From a virus, in the IMG/VR virus record IMGVR_UViG_3300009078_000075, positions 18,518-82,517 of that record: DNA of 64,000 nt; one strand, given 5' to 3'. The position numbers and the translations under genes are program-made. This document shows, in pieces, positions 40,270 through 49,176 of this stretch (the first letter of the stretch is position 1; each line of letters begins with the position of its first letter). The notes below the pieces were generated by a model. The model saw only the letters and a program-made list of their open reading frames with translations, did no database searches and was not told the origin of the DNA.

Positions 40270-41220
40270 ATGCCTTGGAAAATTGAAAAGATTTCGATTC
40301 CGGATCAAAGTGGAAAAACAGTTGATAAAAATATTATCGTTATGGACCCATCGGGGAACCCTGTATGGATTCATGAACATGATAAAAAAGAAGTAGGGGT
40401 GGATGCCGGACATTATTTTTCAAAGATCCCCGAGTTACTTGAAGAGCAACGGACGTTAAAGAAAAGTAAAAAGGATGTGGATGATCAATTGGCCGCTTTG
40501 AAAGCATCCTTTGACGGGATTGATGATCCGGTGAAGGCGAAAGAAGCCCTTGACATTATCAAGAATCTTGATGCAAAGAAACTTGTTGATGCAAAGAAAA
40601 TAGATGAATTGAAAATGCAATTGAAAGGTGAATATGATCAAGCGTTGCTAAAGGTAACAGGGGAAAATAAAACGATTATTGAAAAACTTACCGCTGATTT
40701 ACAGAAGAGTCAATCACATATACATTCCCTTACTATTTCAAATGCTTTTAGAAGCTCAAAGATTTTAAATGGGGAAGACAAGAAAGTGATTGTCCCCGTT
40801 GACATGGCAGAGAAATATTGGGCTGATTATTTTAAACCTACTGAAGTAAATGGTAAATTGGTTCCCGTTGCTTCAATTGGGGATAAGCCTATTTATAGTA
40901 AAGAGAAACCGGGTGAATTGGCTGATTTTGATGAAGCCATTATGACGATTATTTCTGATTATTGTCCTTTCAAGGAATCGATATTGAAAGGAAATCAAAA
41001 TTCAGGTGGTGGATCAACGGGTGGAGGTAATGGTGGTGGTAATGGAGGGGTGAGGGATATTTCTTCATATAAATCTGATGCCGATTTTAAAACCCCTAAA
41101 GAAAAGCAGGAATACATTACAAAATACGGTCTTGACAAGTTTCAAGGGCTGGTAAGGGCTGGAAGGTCCTCTCGTGTTTCTGACATGAAGAAGGCGGGAC
41201 AGGCCCCTTTACATAAGTAA
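40270..41220 (+). CDS. Scaffold-like head protein
   Basis: 316 residues, directly upstream of the major capsid gene. A central coiled coil (~60-160, LLEEQRTLKKSKKDVDDQLA...) is followed by a globular part, then a Gly-rich linker (NSGGGSTGGGNGGGNGG, ~242-258) and a basic C-terminus. Coiled-coil plus basic tail next to the capsid gene is the pattern of phage scaffold proteins; homologous families are poorly conserved in sequence. Two strong purine-rich sites (AAAGGGGAGA) lie upstream. Confidence 0.65.
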   Translation: MPWKIEKISIPDQSGKTVDKNIIVMDPSGNPVWIHEHDKKEVGVDAGHYFSKIPELLEEQRTLKKSKKDVDDQLAALKASFDGIDDPVKAKEALDIIKNLDAKKLVDAKKIDELKMQLKGEYDQALLKVTGENKTIIEKLTADLQKSQSHIHSLTISNAFRSSKILNGEDKKVIVPVDMAEKYWADYFKPTEVNGKLVPVASIGDKPIYSKEKPGELADFDEAIMTIISDYCPFKESILKGNQNSGGGSTGGGNGGGNGGVRDISSYKSDADFKTPKEKQEYITKYGLDKFQGLVRAGRSSRVSDMKKAGQAPLHK

Positions 41221-41355
41221 GCGATATAAATTCTATTTTTTGAGAGATTTAAAAAATAGGATTAAAGTTTTAAGGGAGATCCTAATAAGGTATGCTGTTC
41301 GGGAGATCCAGCAGCTGGTTTTTTACATTTTTTCATTTTTAAAAAGGAGTTAAAA

Positions 41356-42384
41356 ATGAACGCTGGATTTTATATTCGTCGGATTCCAAAGGCCGCTGGT
41401 ACTGCAAGCGATTTTAAAGTTTATCATGAACAGTTTTATGGTGGAATGTATGAAGAGCTTTCACAGGAAGTTGATATTTTTAATGTTGCTTCCCGGAACA
41501 CCATCCGATTGATCACCCAGGATCAGCTCGGTGATTATGAGAAAGAATCATTTTTTGATAGGGTTTCGAGTTTGGTTACTCGTAGGGATACCACTTCTGT
41601 TTCAGCTGCTACTTCTCAAAAAATGACTCAAGGAGAAATTGTTGGCGTAAAGGTTAATCGTAAGATTGGCCCCGTTGATGAAACGCTTGACGCCTGGGAA
41701 AAAGTTGGGAAATATGGTGAAGAGGCCCAGAAGGAAATGAGTTTTCAGCTCGGAAAACAGATCGGTGAGGAAATTGCTCATGATATGGTGGAATCAAGCA
41801 TTAACTGTATTGAGGCGGCTCTTTCAGGGCAGGCTGACAATACGTATGATGCTACTGGGCAGACTACAAAAACCATGACTGTTACTCATTTGCTTAATGG
41901 TCTTGCAAAAATGGGTGATAAAGCTTCTAAAGTGCTTTGCTGGTTTATGCATAGCAAGCAGTATTTTGATCTTATGAAGCAGGCTGTTTCCGATAAGATC
42001 TATGAGGAAGCGGGTGTTGTGGTGTACGGGGGGACCCCTGGTACCCTTGGACGCCCTTGTGTTGTGGTTGATGCCGATGGGCTTTATCTCGGTGCCGATT
42101 CATTGGATACTACTTATCAGTGTCTGGGTCTTGTTGAAAATGCCGGTATCGTTTGTGAATCCGAGTCAAAACGTCTTGTGGATGAGATTGTGACAGGTCT
42201 TGAAAACTTGGTTTTCAGGATTCAGGGTGAGTATGCTTATAATCTCAAAATCAAGGGGTTTGCATGGGACACGACCAATGGTGGGGCCAATCCTACGGAA
42301 GCAAGCATTCGGACCGCTACAAACTGGGACAAAGTGTATTCCAGTGCGAAAAATCTTGCTGGTATTCGTATCGTTACTCAGTAA
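41356..42384 (+). CDS. Major capsid protein (HK97-fold)
   Basis: 342 residues. Position after scaffold, length, and features such as TQGEIVGVKVNRKIGPVDET (beta region), a long central helix (EEAQKEMSFQLGKQIGEEIA) and GTPGTLGRPCVVVDADGLYL, the P-domain segment seen in many capsid proteins, support the call. The DNA uses more GC-rich codons than all neighbours, as expected for the most abundant phage protein. Ribosome site AAAAAGGAG. Confidence 0.85.
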   Translation: MNAGFYIRRIPKAAGTASDFKVYHEQFYGGMYEELSQEVDIFNVASRNTIRLITQDQLGDYEKESFFDRVSSLVTRRDTTSVSAATSQKMTQGEIVGVKVNRKIGPVDETLDAWEKVGKYGEEAQKEMSFQLGKQIGEEIAHDMVESSINCIEAALSGQADNTYDATGQTTKTMTVTHLLNGLAKMGDKASKVLCWFMHSKQYFDLMKQAVSDKIYEEAGVVVYGGTPGTLGRPCVVVDADGLYLGADSLDTTYQCLGLVENAGIVCESESKRLVDEIVTGLENLVFRIQGEYAYNLKIKGFAWDTTNGGANPTEASIRTATNWDKVYSSAKNLAGIRIVTQ

Positions 42385-42414
42385 ATTTTATCTCTAAGAA
42401 AAGGGGAGAAACTT

Positions 42415-43197
42415 ATGAGATACATTGTTTTTGATAAATGGACAGTAGAGCGGATCGAAAGATCCGCTCTTATTGCCATTGGTGATTTTTTGAAATCCGA
42501 GAATCATTTGGTTGAGTATTTTCCGCCATCATGCCTTTCTTCATGTTTGCCCTCTACTCCAATTGATCAATTAGATGGGGTATTTACTTGGGGGGCCAAT
42601 AATTTATCCGTTATTGATTATTATAAAAAGAATGCTCCGAATGTCCCCATTTATACAGTAGATTCCGGATATTTAAGACGTGATTTAATGTATAAATATA
42701 TTCTTAAAAATGGAAAATTTCCTGTAATTGGGGCTTCTGATGATCGATTTAAAGCACTTGGATTGAAAATAAAGAGCACTTGGAGTGCCGAAGGACATAT
42801 CCTTGTTATTGCACAAAATCATCATGAAGAGTGGTATGATCAAACGGTGAAGCAATTAAATAGTATTGTCAAAGATACAAAGGAAATAAGGATTCGTCCG
42901 TATCCCTCTGATGTAAATATAAAAGAGGAATATGGGAAGACTTTAAAAGAAGATTTAAAGGGATGTTTTGCCGTTGTCACATACAATTCAGCGTGTCTTT
43001 ATGAAGCCCTTATAAAAACTATTCCTGTATTTTGTAGTCAAGATTGTCCCGCCTCTATTTTCTGTGAGACAAATTTATATAAGATTATGAAGGCTGTTCA
43101 ATTGGGGGATGATGTTAATCAATTTTTGTATGATGTTGCTTATTCTCAATACACAATGGATGAATTGAGGAAAGGTATTTTTACTTCGATTCTTTAA
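42415..43197 (+). CDS. Capsule-biosynthesis-like (GT-B) glycosyltransferase
   Basis: 260 residues. The C-terminal half, RIRPYPSDVNIKEEYGKTLK, then CFAVVTYNSACLYEAL and IPVFCSQDCPA, follows the nucleotide-sugar-binding half of capsular polysaccharide transferases (KpsS/CapS-like). The N-terminal half is shorter than in those enzymes. It is inserted between capsid and connector genes, an unusual place for a sugar enzyme, and may modify the capsid or act on host glycans; inference. Confidence 0.5.
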   Translation: MRYIVFDKWTVERIERSALIAIGDFLKSENHLVEYFPPSCLSSCLPSTPIDQLDGVFTWGANNLSVIDYYKKNAPNVPIYTVDSGYLRRDLMYKYILKNGKFPVIGASDDRFKALGLKIKSTWSAEGHILVIAQNHHEEWYDQTVKQLNSIVKDTKEIRIRPYPSDVNIKEEYGKTLKEDLKGCFAVVTYNSACLYEALIKTIPVFCSQDCPASIFCETNLYKIMKAVQLGDDVNQFLYDVAYSQYTMDELRKGIFTSIL

Positions 43198-43218
43198 TTA
43201 TAAGAAATGGATTAAAAA

Positions 43219-43620
43219 ATGGGGAATGAAGCAGGGATGTCATACAGACATTATTGTTTTAGCGTTTGTTTGGAAACCTTTGCGATATTGCTAATTGGTA
43301 CTGCAATTGTTGAGATGCATATTTTACATTTGGCAAATCCCGTTTGTTATCTTACTACAATTGGATCACTTATTTTTTCAATTGGATCTGGGTATTATGC
43401 AAAGATTATTAAATGGAATAGAGCAAAAGAGCAATGTTCAGAATGTAATGGATATATTAAACAAATATTACATTTGAAAAATGAGGCAATTAAGAAAATA
43501 AATTTAAAAATAAAATATGAAGAAAATATATCTCTTTTAAAAGGGTTAATTATGAAGGGACAATTAAAAAATAAAAAATATATATTGCTTTTAAAAAAGT
43601 TGATTAAGAAGGGATATTAA
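43219..43620 (+). CDS. Membrane protein (133 aa)
   Basis: Two hydrophobic helices (~14-33 and ~41-62) are followed by a basic, helical cytosolic tail rich in Lys and Ile (KKINLKIKYEENISLLKGLI). ATG 43237 is an alternative start. Unknown; it sits among head genes without an obvious virion role. Confidence 0.5.
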   Translation: MGNEAGMSYRHYCFSVCLETFAILLIGTAIVEMHILHLANPVCYLTTIGSLIFSIGSGYYAKIIKWNRAKEQCSECNGYIKQILHLKNEAIKKINLKIKYEENISLLKGLIMKGQLKNKKYILLLKKLIKKGY

Positions 43621-43621
43621 A

Positions 43622-44131
43622 ATGGCTGTAACCATTGTTACATCGGTATCAGGGGAAAGTTCAAATTCTTATGCTTCTCTTACTGAAATTAATACCTATA
43701 TTGAAGCTCATCCGTTGTTTTATGCAACTTGGGCGGCATTAACCGATGCTGTAAAAAATACATGGTTAGTGTATGCGACCAGGGCAATTGACCGGGCATA
43801 TCGATATAGGGGGGCCCGGTATGATAAGGATCAGGCATTGGAATTTCCACGTTCTATCACTGATGATCATACAGATGAGGGGGCGATGCCCCAAAAGGTA
43901 AAAGATGCACAGGGAGAAATGATCATATACCTCTATAAACACATTTCTTCTGATGATATGTCTCCAGAACAGGAAATTAGTCAATTGTCGATTGGTCGAG
44001 GGGCATTGTCCCTTGTATTTAAGGATAAACGTGCTGATTTTAAGGCGGGCGGGGGATATCTTGATACTGTTCGATCCCTATTGAGGGAATGGATAATTAG
44101 TGATTCAAATATCGAATTGTTGAGAGGATAA
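43622..44131 (+). CDS. Head-tail connector, DnaT-like/gp6-like adaptor
   Basis: 169 residues. SYASLTEINTYIEAHPLFYA, AIDRAY and LEFPRS follow the pattern of phage proteins annotated as DnaT-like, which in structure are the adaptor ring under the portal. Its place after the capsid gene fits. The adaptor joins portal and stopper. Confidence 0.75.
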   Translation: MAVTIVTSVSGESSNSYASLTEINTYIEAHPLFYATWAALTDAVKNTWLVYATRAIDRAYRYRGARYDKDQALEFPRSITDDHTDEGAMPQKVKDAQGEMIIYLYKHISSDDMSPEQEISQLSIGRGALSLVFKDKRADFKAGGGYLDTVRSLLREWIISDSNIELLRG

Positions 44132-44135
44132 TAAA

Positions 44136-44315
44136 ATGAAAAAAGAACTTGTTATATGTGAAAAAGCTGGTAAATGCAAGGATAAACAAATTGATGATGA
44201 TTTTGTATGCCCTCACTCCGTTGAACATACTCCGAATGGTTGTTGTGATTCATTAAGTTGTTTTATTAACGGACATTTTGAACAAGTTAAATGTATAAAA
44301 AGTGTCAATAAATAA
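44136..44315 (+). CDS. Small Cys-rich protein (59 aa)
   Basis: MKKELVICEKAGKCKDKQID..., with eight Cys including DFVCPHS and NGCCDSLSC. A metal-binding fold is likely. It lies 4 bases after the adaptor gene. Unknown role. Confidence 0.5.
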   Translation: MKKELVICEKAGKCKDKQIDDDFVCPHSVEHTPNGCCDSLSCFINGHFEQVKCIKSVNK

Positions 44316-44592
44316 AATTATTGAAAAATTATTGGAACAGGAAAAAACACATCCTAATCCAATTCATATCGATCTTGAGTCATCTCTTCCCGTGTATACA
44401 ATTTGTGAGGTTATACGGGAAATATATACATTATCTTCTGATGGTGAAATTAAAAATAGATGTATTTTAGTACAGATAATGGCGAAAAAAATGAGTAGAA
44501 AGTTGCAAGAAAATTATAAAAAGGAACATCCTGAATCAAAGGGGGACTGGACCGAGAATAAATTTTTTCCAAAAAAGATTGAGGATAAATAA
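44302..44592 (+). CDS. Hypothetical protein (96 aa)
   Basis: Starts with GTG (MSINKIIEKLLEQEKTHPNP), overlapping the previous gene by 14 bases; no in-frame ATG is better. Helical and charged, ending in NKFFPKKIEDK. Its TAA overlaps the next ATG. Unknown. Confidence 0.45.
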   Translation: MSINKIIEKLLEQEKTHPNPIHIDLESSLPVYTICEVIREIYTLSSDGEIKNRCILVQIMAKKMSRKLQENYKKEHPESKGDWTENKFFPKKIEDK

Positions 44593-44762
44593 TGCCAACC
44601 ATGACTTGTCAAAAAAACGGGAAACCCGGGTATAAGTATGGGGAGCATGGAACGTGTTATACTGGTTCAGGGGGAAAGAGGAAAGCATTAAAACAAGCGG
44701 TGGCAATACATGCTTCAGGTTTTCGTGAAATGAAACATTCAAAGGTGAAAAAGGTTAAATAA
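44592..44762 (+). CDS. Small conserved phage head-region protein (56 aa)
   Basis: MPTMTCQKNGKPGYKYGEHG, then TCYTGSGGKRKALKQAVAIH, is a pattern I recognise from small proteins in head modules of many tailed phages (x-MTCQ..GKPGx.xGxxGxCYTG). Function unknown. Confidence 0.6.
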   Translation: MPTMTCQKNGKPGYKYGEHGTCYTGSGGKRKALKQAVAIHASGFREMKHSKVKKVK

Positions 44763-44764
44763 AA

Positions 44765-45151
44765 ATGGGACTTGTTAGTGGGGGATTTGTAAAGGGCATT
44801 GTTAATAAATATCTTTCAGATTCTTCTATTACCGTTGCCCTTGTTTATAAAAGTATTACAAATTCATATAGCATCACCACTGCTGAAAACACAGAAACAG
44901 CAACATCCATTTCAGTAAGAGGAATAAGAATTATTTATACAAAAGAAGGTGTTCCTGTATCTGCGGGTGATTTACAGGGAAGGACAATTTCATTTTTAAT
45001 AAGGGAAAAATATTTTTCTGATAATTTAATTACCCCAAAAAAGGGTGATAAAATTACCTATGACGGAATTGATTTTGAAATATCTGATTTTGAAAAAACA
45101 GTGGTGGGATCAACTGAAATGATGCTTGAATTTAATTGTGTGAAAACATAA
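44765..45151 (+). CDS. Head closure (stopper) protein candidate
   Basis: 128 residues, beta-rich (SVRGIRIIYTKEG, KGDKITYDGIDFEISDFEKT), in the slot between adaptor and tail-completion genes where the stopper ring protein lies in siphoviruses. Motif-level similarity only. Confidence 0.5.
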   Translation: MGLVSGGFVKGIVNKYLSDSSITVALVYKSITNSYSITTAENTETATSISVRGIRIIYTKEGVPVSAGDLQGRTISFLIREKYFSDNLITPKKGDKITYDGIDFEISDFEKTVVGSTEMMLEFNCVKT

Positions 45152-45161
45152 GGGGATATAA

Positions 45162-45341
45162 ATGTCAAAAAATCAGAAAATCACATTTGAAAAATTAACA
45201 GGAAGAACAGATCGATCTGTTATTTTACCTACCCATGCTTTTCCAATGACAAAAATGAGGACTTCAAATGGATTACCCTTTTATAGGGTTACTATTGAAG
45301 GGGGAACAAGAGACATTCAATATCCCATGATTAAACGATAA
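45162..45341 (+). CDS. Small hypothetical protein (59 aa)
   Basis: MSKNQKITFEKLTGRTDRSV... basic, ending by TAATG overlap with the next gene; AAGGGGAT ribosome site. Unknown role in the neck module. Confidence 0.5.
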   Translation: MSKNQKITFEKLTGRTDRSVILPTHAFPMTKMRTSNGLPFYRVTIEGGTRDIQYPMIKR

Positions 45342-45835
45342 TGGCCGGTGAGTTTAATGTATCCCTTAAATCAAATTTTCATCAATTTTTTGAATCCGTT
45401 CAAAGGGATCTTAAAAAATTCGATGAAAAGTCTATTGGTATAGCAAAAACCGTTGCAATTCAAGCCCTTTCCGATTTACAATTAATGAGTCCCGTTGATT
45501 ATGGTCGTTATAGGGCTGCTCATATTTTATCAATAGATACCCCTTCTCATGAAACCCCTCCCGAAGTATCAAGTCAGGAGAAAAGAACACATAGCAAAGG
45601 ATCACCGGCAGGACAATATATAAAAAAGACAATGGAAAATCAACAAAATGCCTCTTCCGTATTGGGGGGGATAAAAAAGATCGGGAACAAATTGAGTATA
45701 TTTATTACAAATAATGTCCTTTATGCTATGTTTATTGAGTTAGGAACATATTCAAAGGACCCCAATGCCCCAAAAAAAATATATGAAAAGGCAAGGGCGT
45801 TGGCAGAAAAAAGATTGAGAAGCTTAGTGGGGTAA
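45341..45835 (+). CDS. Tail-completion protein, HK97 gp10-like
   Basis: 164 residues. SPVDYGRYRAAHIL and NNVLYAMFIELGTYSKDPNA followed by A.A.A.KR are the two conserved segments of the HK97 gp10 family, which finishes the head-tail interface. Position fits. Confidence 0.8.
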   Translation: MAGEFNVSLKSNFHQFFESVQRDLKKFDEKSIGIAKTVAIQALSDLQLMSPVDYGRYRAAHILSIDTPSHETPPEVSSQEKRTHSKGSPAGQYIKKTMENQQNASSVLGGIKKIGNKLSIFITNNVLYAMFIELGTYSKDPNAPKKIYEKARALAEKRLRSLVG

Positions 45836-45836
45836 T

Positions 45837-46259
45837 ATGAGTTTATCTATATGGCATGATATTGAAAAAACAATTATTTCTTATTTTGGTAATAATTGGG
45901 TATCAACGGAAATTCAATATCCAAATACAGTAAAAGATATGGCAAGTTATGGTGTATGGGTAAGTATTAATGTAATTCCATTGGCAGCAAATCGATTAAC
46001 TATTACAGGGAATAATGATACAGGAATTATGTATATTGGTGATGTTGTTATGAATATTTTTCGTGATCTTAATAAGGGCACTGGGGTATTAAAACAACAT
46101 GTTGATAATATTATTAATTTATTTAGATACAAAACATTGACAATTGAAGGTGAAAAAATAATTCAATTTAAAATTCCCCAGCATTACGTTCTTGGAATGT
46201 GTATGGAAGGAACTTTGTGGCAAGAATCAATTTCAATTTCGTTTGAATGTTTGGTGTAA
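45837..46259 (+). CDS. Tail terminator-like protein, copy 1
   Basis: 140 residues (MSLSIWHDIEKTIISYFGNN...). Secondary structure and position resemble tail terminator ring proteins. It is about half identical to the next gene over its whole length, including STEIQYPNTVKDMAS and NKGTG, so the two are a tandem duplication. Confidence 0.65.
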   Translation: MSLSIWHDIEKTIISYFGNNWVSTEIQYPNTVKDMASYGVWVSINVIPLAANRLTITGNNDTGIMYIGDVVMNIFRDLNKGTGVLKQHVDNIINLFRYKTLTIEGEKIIQFKIPQHYVLGMCMEGTLWQESISISFECLV

Positions 46260-46260
46260 T

Positions 46261-46677
46261 ATGAGTTTATCTGTATGGCAGGACATTGAAAAAGCAATTG
46301 TAAATTATGTTGGAAGTAATTGGACATCAACAGAAATACAATATCCAAATACAGTAAAAGATATGGCTTCCGTTGAATTTTATATTTCATTGAAAATAAA
46401 TCCCACAACCCAACAAAGATTAACAATTACAGGGAATGCAGATACGGGAATTATGTATAAAGGAGAAGTGATATTTACTTTTAGTAGGTCTATTAATAAG
46501 GGTACTGGTTTGTTAAAACAATATGTGGATGATATTAATGATTTATTTAGATATCATACCCTTACATTAGGGGATGCCAGTATAATTCAATTTTATGTTC
46601 CTCAATTATTGCAAATTGGAAAAGTAAATGATCGATGGGAAGAATTAATAACAATCTCCTTTGAATATTTAAAATAA
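46261..46677 (+). CDS. Tail terminator-like protein, copy 2 (tandem duplicate)
   Basis: 138 residues from ATG 46261; the longer frame from 46192 runs inside copy 1. MSLSVWQDIEKAIVNYVGSN..., RLTITGNADTGIMYKGEV and NKGTGLLKQYVDDINDLFRY parallel copy 1 throughout. Two copies could form a mixed ring or serve two sites. Confidence 0.65.
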   Translation: MSLSVWQDIEKAIVNYVGSNWTSTEIQYPNTVKDMASVEFYISLKINPTTQQRLTITGNADTGIMYKGEVIFTFSRSINKGTGLLKQYVDDINDLFRYHTLTLGDASIIQFYVPQLLQIGKVNDRWEELITISFEYLK

Positions 46678-46717
46678 TATTTAAAATAATGTTTTATATC
46701 ATTTACTGAAAATAATT

Positions 46718-46730
46718 GTATATTATAATA
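46718..46730 (+). promoter_or_regulatory. Class III (late-type) promoter motif
   Basis: TTGTATATTATAATATGAAAG, 20 bases upstream of ATG 46750; the downstream AAAGGAAA also acts as ribosome site. Confidence 0.5.
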
Positions 46731-46749
46731 TGAAAGGAAAAAATTGTAA

Positions 46750-47385
46750 ATGAAGGGACAAGCAGAGACATATAATTTTACATGGGCAATTGATCCCTTG
46801 TTTAAAAATAAATATACAAATGTTCCGGGAATTGTTATTGGTAGGGGGATAAATGAATATGCTCGAAATGAATCCCTTGATTCATTTAAAGGAAAAAAAA
46901 TTGGATGTAATGAAGCATATAAAGTAACAGATTTGGATATCCTTTTATGGCTCGATAGTTCTTTTTATGGTAACCATGAAAAGGAAATTCTTTTTTATAA
47001 GGAAAGTACATTAAAAAAAACAATTTTATTTGCTATGAATCCATTGTATTATATTCATAAAGATTTATCTGTATATGGGCTCGAAGCAAGGAGACCTGAA
47101 AAATGCTCTGAATCATTTGATTCAGGATTTTACCCGTGTGAATTATCAGGATTTTTAGCATTGAATGTAGCATTGATAATGGGGATAAACCCAATATGGT
47201 TATATGGATTTACCCCAGATGAAAAAATAAGTGAGAGGAGTTTTAAATTTAAATATATCTCCGATTGGTGCAAACAAAATAACAGACAAGTATTTTTATA
47301 TGATGAAAATAGTTTATTATCAATGTTCTTTAATTATAAGTCTTTTCCATTAACTTTAAAAAAGAAAAAGAAAAAGGAGATTTAA
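46750..47385 (+). CDS. Sialyltransferase/DUF115-like glycan enzyme candidate
   Basis: 211 residues. GIVIGRGINEYARN and KKIGCNEAYKV form a first nucleotide-binding segment, SGFLALNVALIMGINPIWLY a second, in the arrangement of DUF115/MptE-like and bacterial sialyltransferase-like proteins. It ends in a Lys run. It lies between tail terminator and tail tube with its own class III motif, so it looks like an inserted late accessory gene. Activity is unproven. Confidence 0.5.
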   Translation: MKGQAETYNFTWAIDPLFKNKYTNVPGIVIGRGINEYARNESLDSFKGKKIGCNEAYKVTDLDILLWLDSSFYGNHEKEILFYKESTLKKTILFAMNPLYYIHKDLSVYGLEARRPEKCSESFDSGFYPCELSGFLALNVALIMGINPIWLYGFTPDEKISERSFKFKYISDWCKQNNRQVFLYDENSLLSMFFNYKSFPLTLKKKKKKEI

Positions 47386-47386
47386 A

Positions 47387-48343
47387 ATGGCTCAAGGAAA
47401 AGGATACAAATCATATATTGTAATGGACTGGGAAGACACTTATGGGACGTCTCCTTCTTCTGCTACTGGTGTAAAAATTCCTTTTAACACTTGTGATTTA
47501 AAAGTAAGTCAACCAAATCAACGGGCAAACACCATTACAGGAAATCGTTCTTCTACTAAGCCATTTAGGGGAAATAAAGATGTTGCTGGAACGATTGTTG
47601 TCCCTGTAGATACACAAGCAATTGGTATTTGGTTAAAAGCACTTTTGGGAGCTCCATCTACTACGGGTTCCGTTTCCCCGTATACACATTCATTTTATGA
47701 AAAGGATATCCTTTCTTCATTTTTACTTGATGTTGCTCATCCTGATCTTACCCTTTATTATCTTTACAATGGGTTGAAAGTAAATACTTTTGCAATGACA
47801 GTTGGCGGGGACGGAGAACTTATTGCTACAATTGGTGTAAGTGGATCAAAGGAAACAAAAGGGGCTTCCGCTTATGATGGTACTCCATCTGAAGATTTTT
47901 CAGGTATGCTCCCTGGTCGTTTTGAAGTATTTGAATGTGCATTGAAAGAAGCGGGATCTTCAATATCATATCTGACAGAAATTTCATTGGATATTAATAA
48001 TAACCTTGCCCCTGCTTATTGTATTGGGGATGCTGGAATTAAATCATCCCTGGTCGAGGGCATAATTGGTTTGACGGGGAGTATAACAGGGTTATTTCAA
48101 GATGATGCCCTTCTTTTAAAGGGACGGAATCAGACGGAAACATCTCTTACTGTTACTTTTACTCAAGGGACATATTCATTAGAAATTGAATTTGATGAAG
48201 TTGTGTTAAGTTATGATCGGCCAGCAATTTCCGGGCCTGAGGGGCTATTAGTAAATCTCACTTGGGATGCCTTTTATGAAAATGGAGCTTCGAGTCATGC
48301 TATAACAGCAACTTTAATAAATTCAGTTGCTTCATATCTTTAA
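47387..48343 (+). CDS. Major tail tube protein
   Basis: 318 residues. The opening GKGYKSYIVMDWEDTYGTSP, then VKIPFNTCDL and SLDINNNLAPAYCIGD with a repeated beta domain match the Phage_tube_2-type tail tube family. It polymerises into the tail tube around the tape measure. Position before the tail chaperone is canonical. Length is at the long end, with two Ig-like beta segments. Confidence 0.85.
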   Translation: MAQGKGYKSYIVMDWEDTYGTSPSSATGVKIPFNTCDLKVSQPNQRANTITGNRSSTKPFRGNKDVAGTIVVPVDTQAIGIWLKALLGAPSTTGSVSPYTHSFYEKDILSSFLLDVAHPDLTLYYLYNGLKVNTFAMTVGGDGELIATIGVSGSKETKGASAYDGTPSEDFSGMLPGRFEVFECALKEAGSSISYLTEISLDINNNLAPAYCIGDAGIKSSLVEGIIGLTGSITGLFQDDALLLKGRNQTETSLTVTFTQGTYSLEIEFDEVVLSYDRPAISGPEGLLVNLTWDAFYENGASSHAITATLINSVASYL

Positions 48344-48373
48344 TTTTTAATTTTAAAAAGGGGAGAATTTTTT

Positions 48374-48793
48374 ATGGACAAGGAAATTGATCAGCAGGAC
48401 AATACTCAAAAGTTTAATGGTCTTGTAATTGATCTTAATAGTGAAATTGTTGAAATTAATGGAACCAACCTTGCATTTGAAGGGACCCCATTTTACAGAA
48501 TGGGATTTACTGTTTTTGTAAAGCCTTTTACTCATGGTGAGTTTGAACGCTTAAAGAGGAAATTTGTCAATCCTCGAAATAATCAACTTAATGATGCTGC
48601 TTTTACAAAAGAGTTATTTATGCAGCAAGTACAGGATTGGAAAGGATTACAAACACCGTCTGGTGATCCCATCCTTTGTACTAATGAAATGAAAGAGCAG
48701 TTTGGAAATAAAATGTTCTTTTTTGTTAAAGCGATAAATCTTGCCTGTCTGAATGCTCGGATGGAGATGGTCGAGATTGAAGAAAAAAACTAA
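48374..48793 (+). CDS. Tail assembly chaperone, short (G) product
   Basis: 139 residues (KQ-rich start, FTVFVKPFTHGEFERLKRKF, NKMFFFVKAINLACLN). Lies between tail tube and tape measure, the fixed position of the G gene. The frame ends in GAA-AAA-AAC-TAA, giving a slippery heptamer at 48784-48790, after which a 128-codon frame continues in -1. It keeps the tape measure soluble during tail assembly. Confidence 0.85.
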   Translation: MDKEIDQQDNTQKFNGLVIDLNSEIVEINGTNLAFEGTPFYRMGFTVFVKPFTHGEFERLKRKFVNPRNNQLNDAAFTKELFMQQVQDWKGLQTPSGDPILCTNEMKEQFGNKMFFFVKAINLACLNARMEMVEIEEKN

Positions 48794-49176
48794 TTGAGAT
48801 CTGGGACTGGCGTTTAGGTTCTGCAATCCCGTATTGCAATGCGTGTAAAAAAAGAAATAAACGATTAGACCCAGATTGTACAGGATGTATTTATGAGCCC
48901 CCAGTTACATTAAAACAAAATGCATTATTTTTAAAAATATATGCAGATTGTCAATATAGCAGGGATTTTTATGGAAGGATCAATTTAGATGTTTTCATAA
49001 AAGTAATGGAAATATATGCAAATATTTTAAATTTATCGGATGAAGATAAATTAATATTAATTCAAAAATTATCTTTTGTTTCTTCAATTGAAGAAAAACA
49101 TAAGGAAACGAATAAGCCGGTAGTAAAAAATACATCAACCATATCCTCACAAAAAGTAATAGGGAGAGGAAAATAA
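48374..49176 (+). CDS. Tail assembly chaperone, frameshifted (GT) product
   Basis: Slipping -1 at A-AAA-AAC (48784-48790) joins residue 139 of the short product to the downstream frame (48790-49176), giving 267 residues. The extension has no start codon of its own and begins LIEIWDWRLGSAIPYCNACK, with a CNAC...CTGC pair that may bind zinc, then a helical part (QNALFLKIYADCQYSRDFYG). It ends right before the tape measure ATG. Programmed frameshifting at this place is a standard feature of long-tailed phages. Confidence 0.85.
48784..48790 (+). promoter_or_regulatory. Programmed -1 frameshift site (AAAAAAC)
   Basis: The zero-frame codons AAA-AAC preceded by A match X-XXY-YYZ, with the stop TAA as the very next codon. 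No obvious strong hairpin is seen immediately downstream. Confidence 0.85.
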
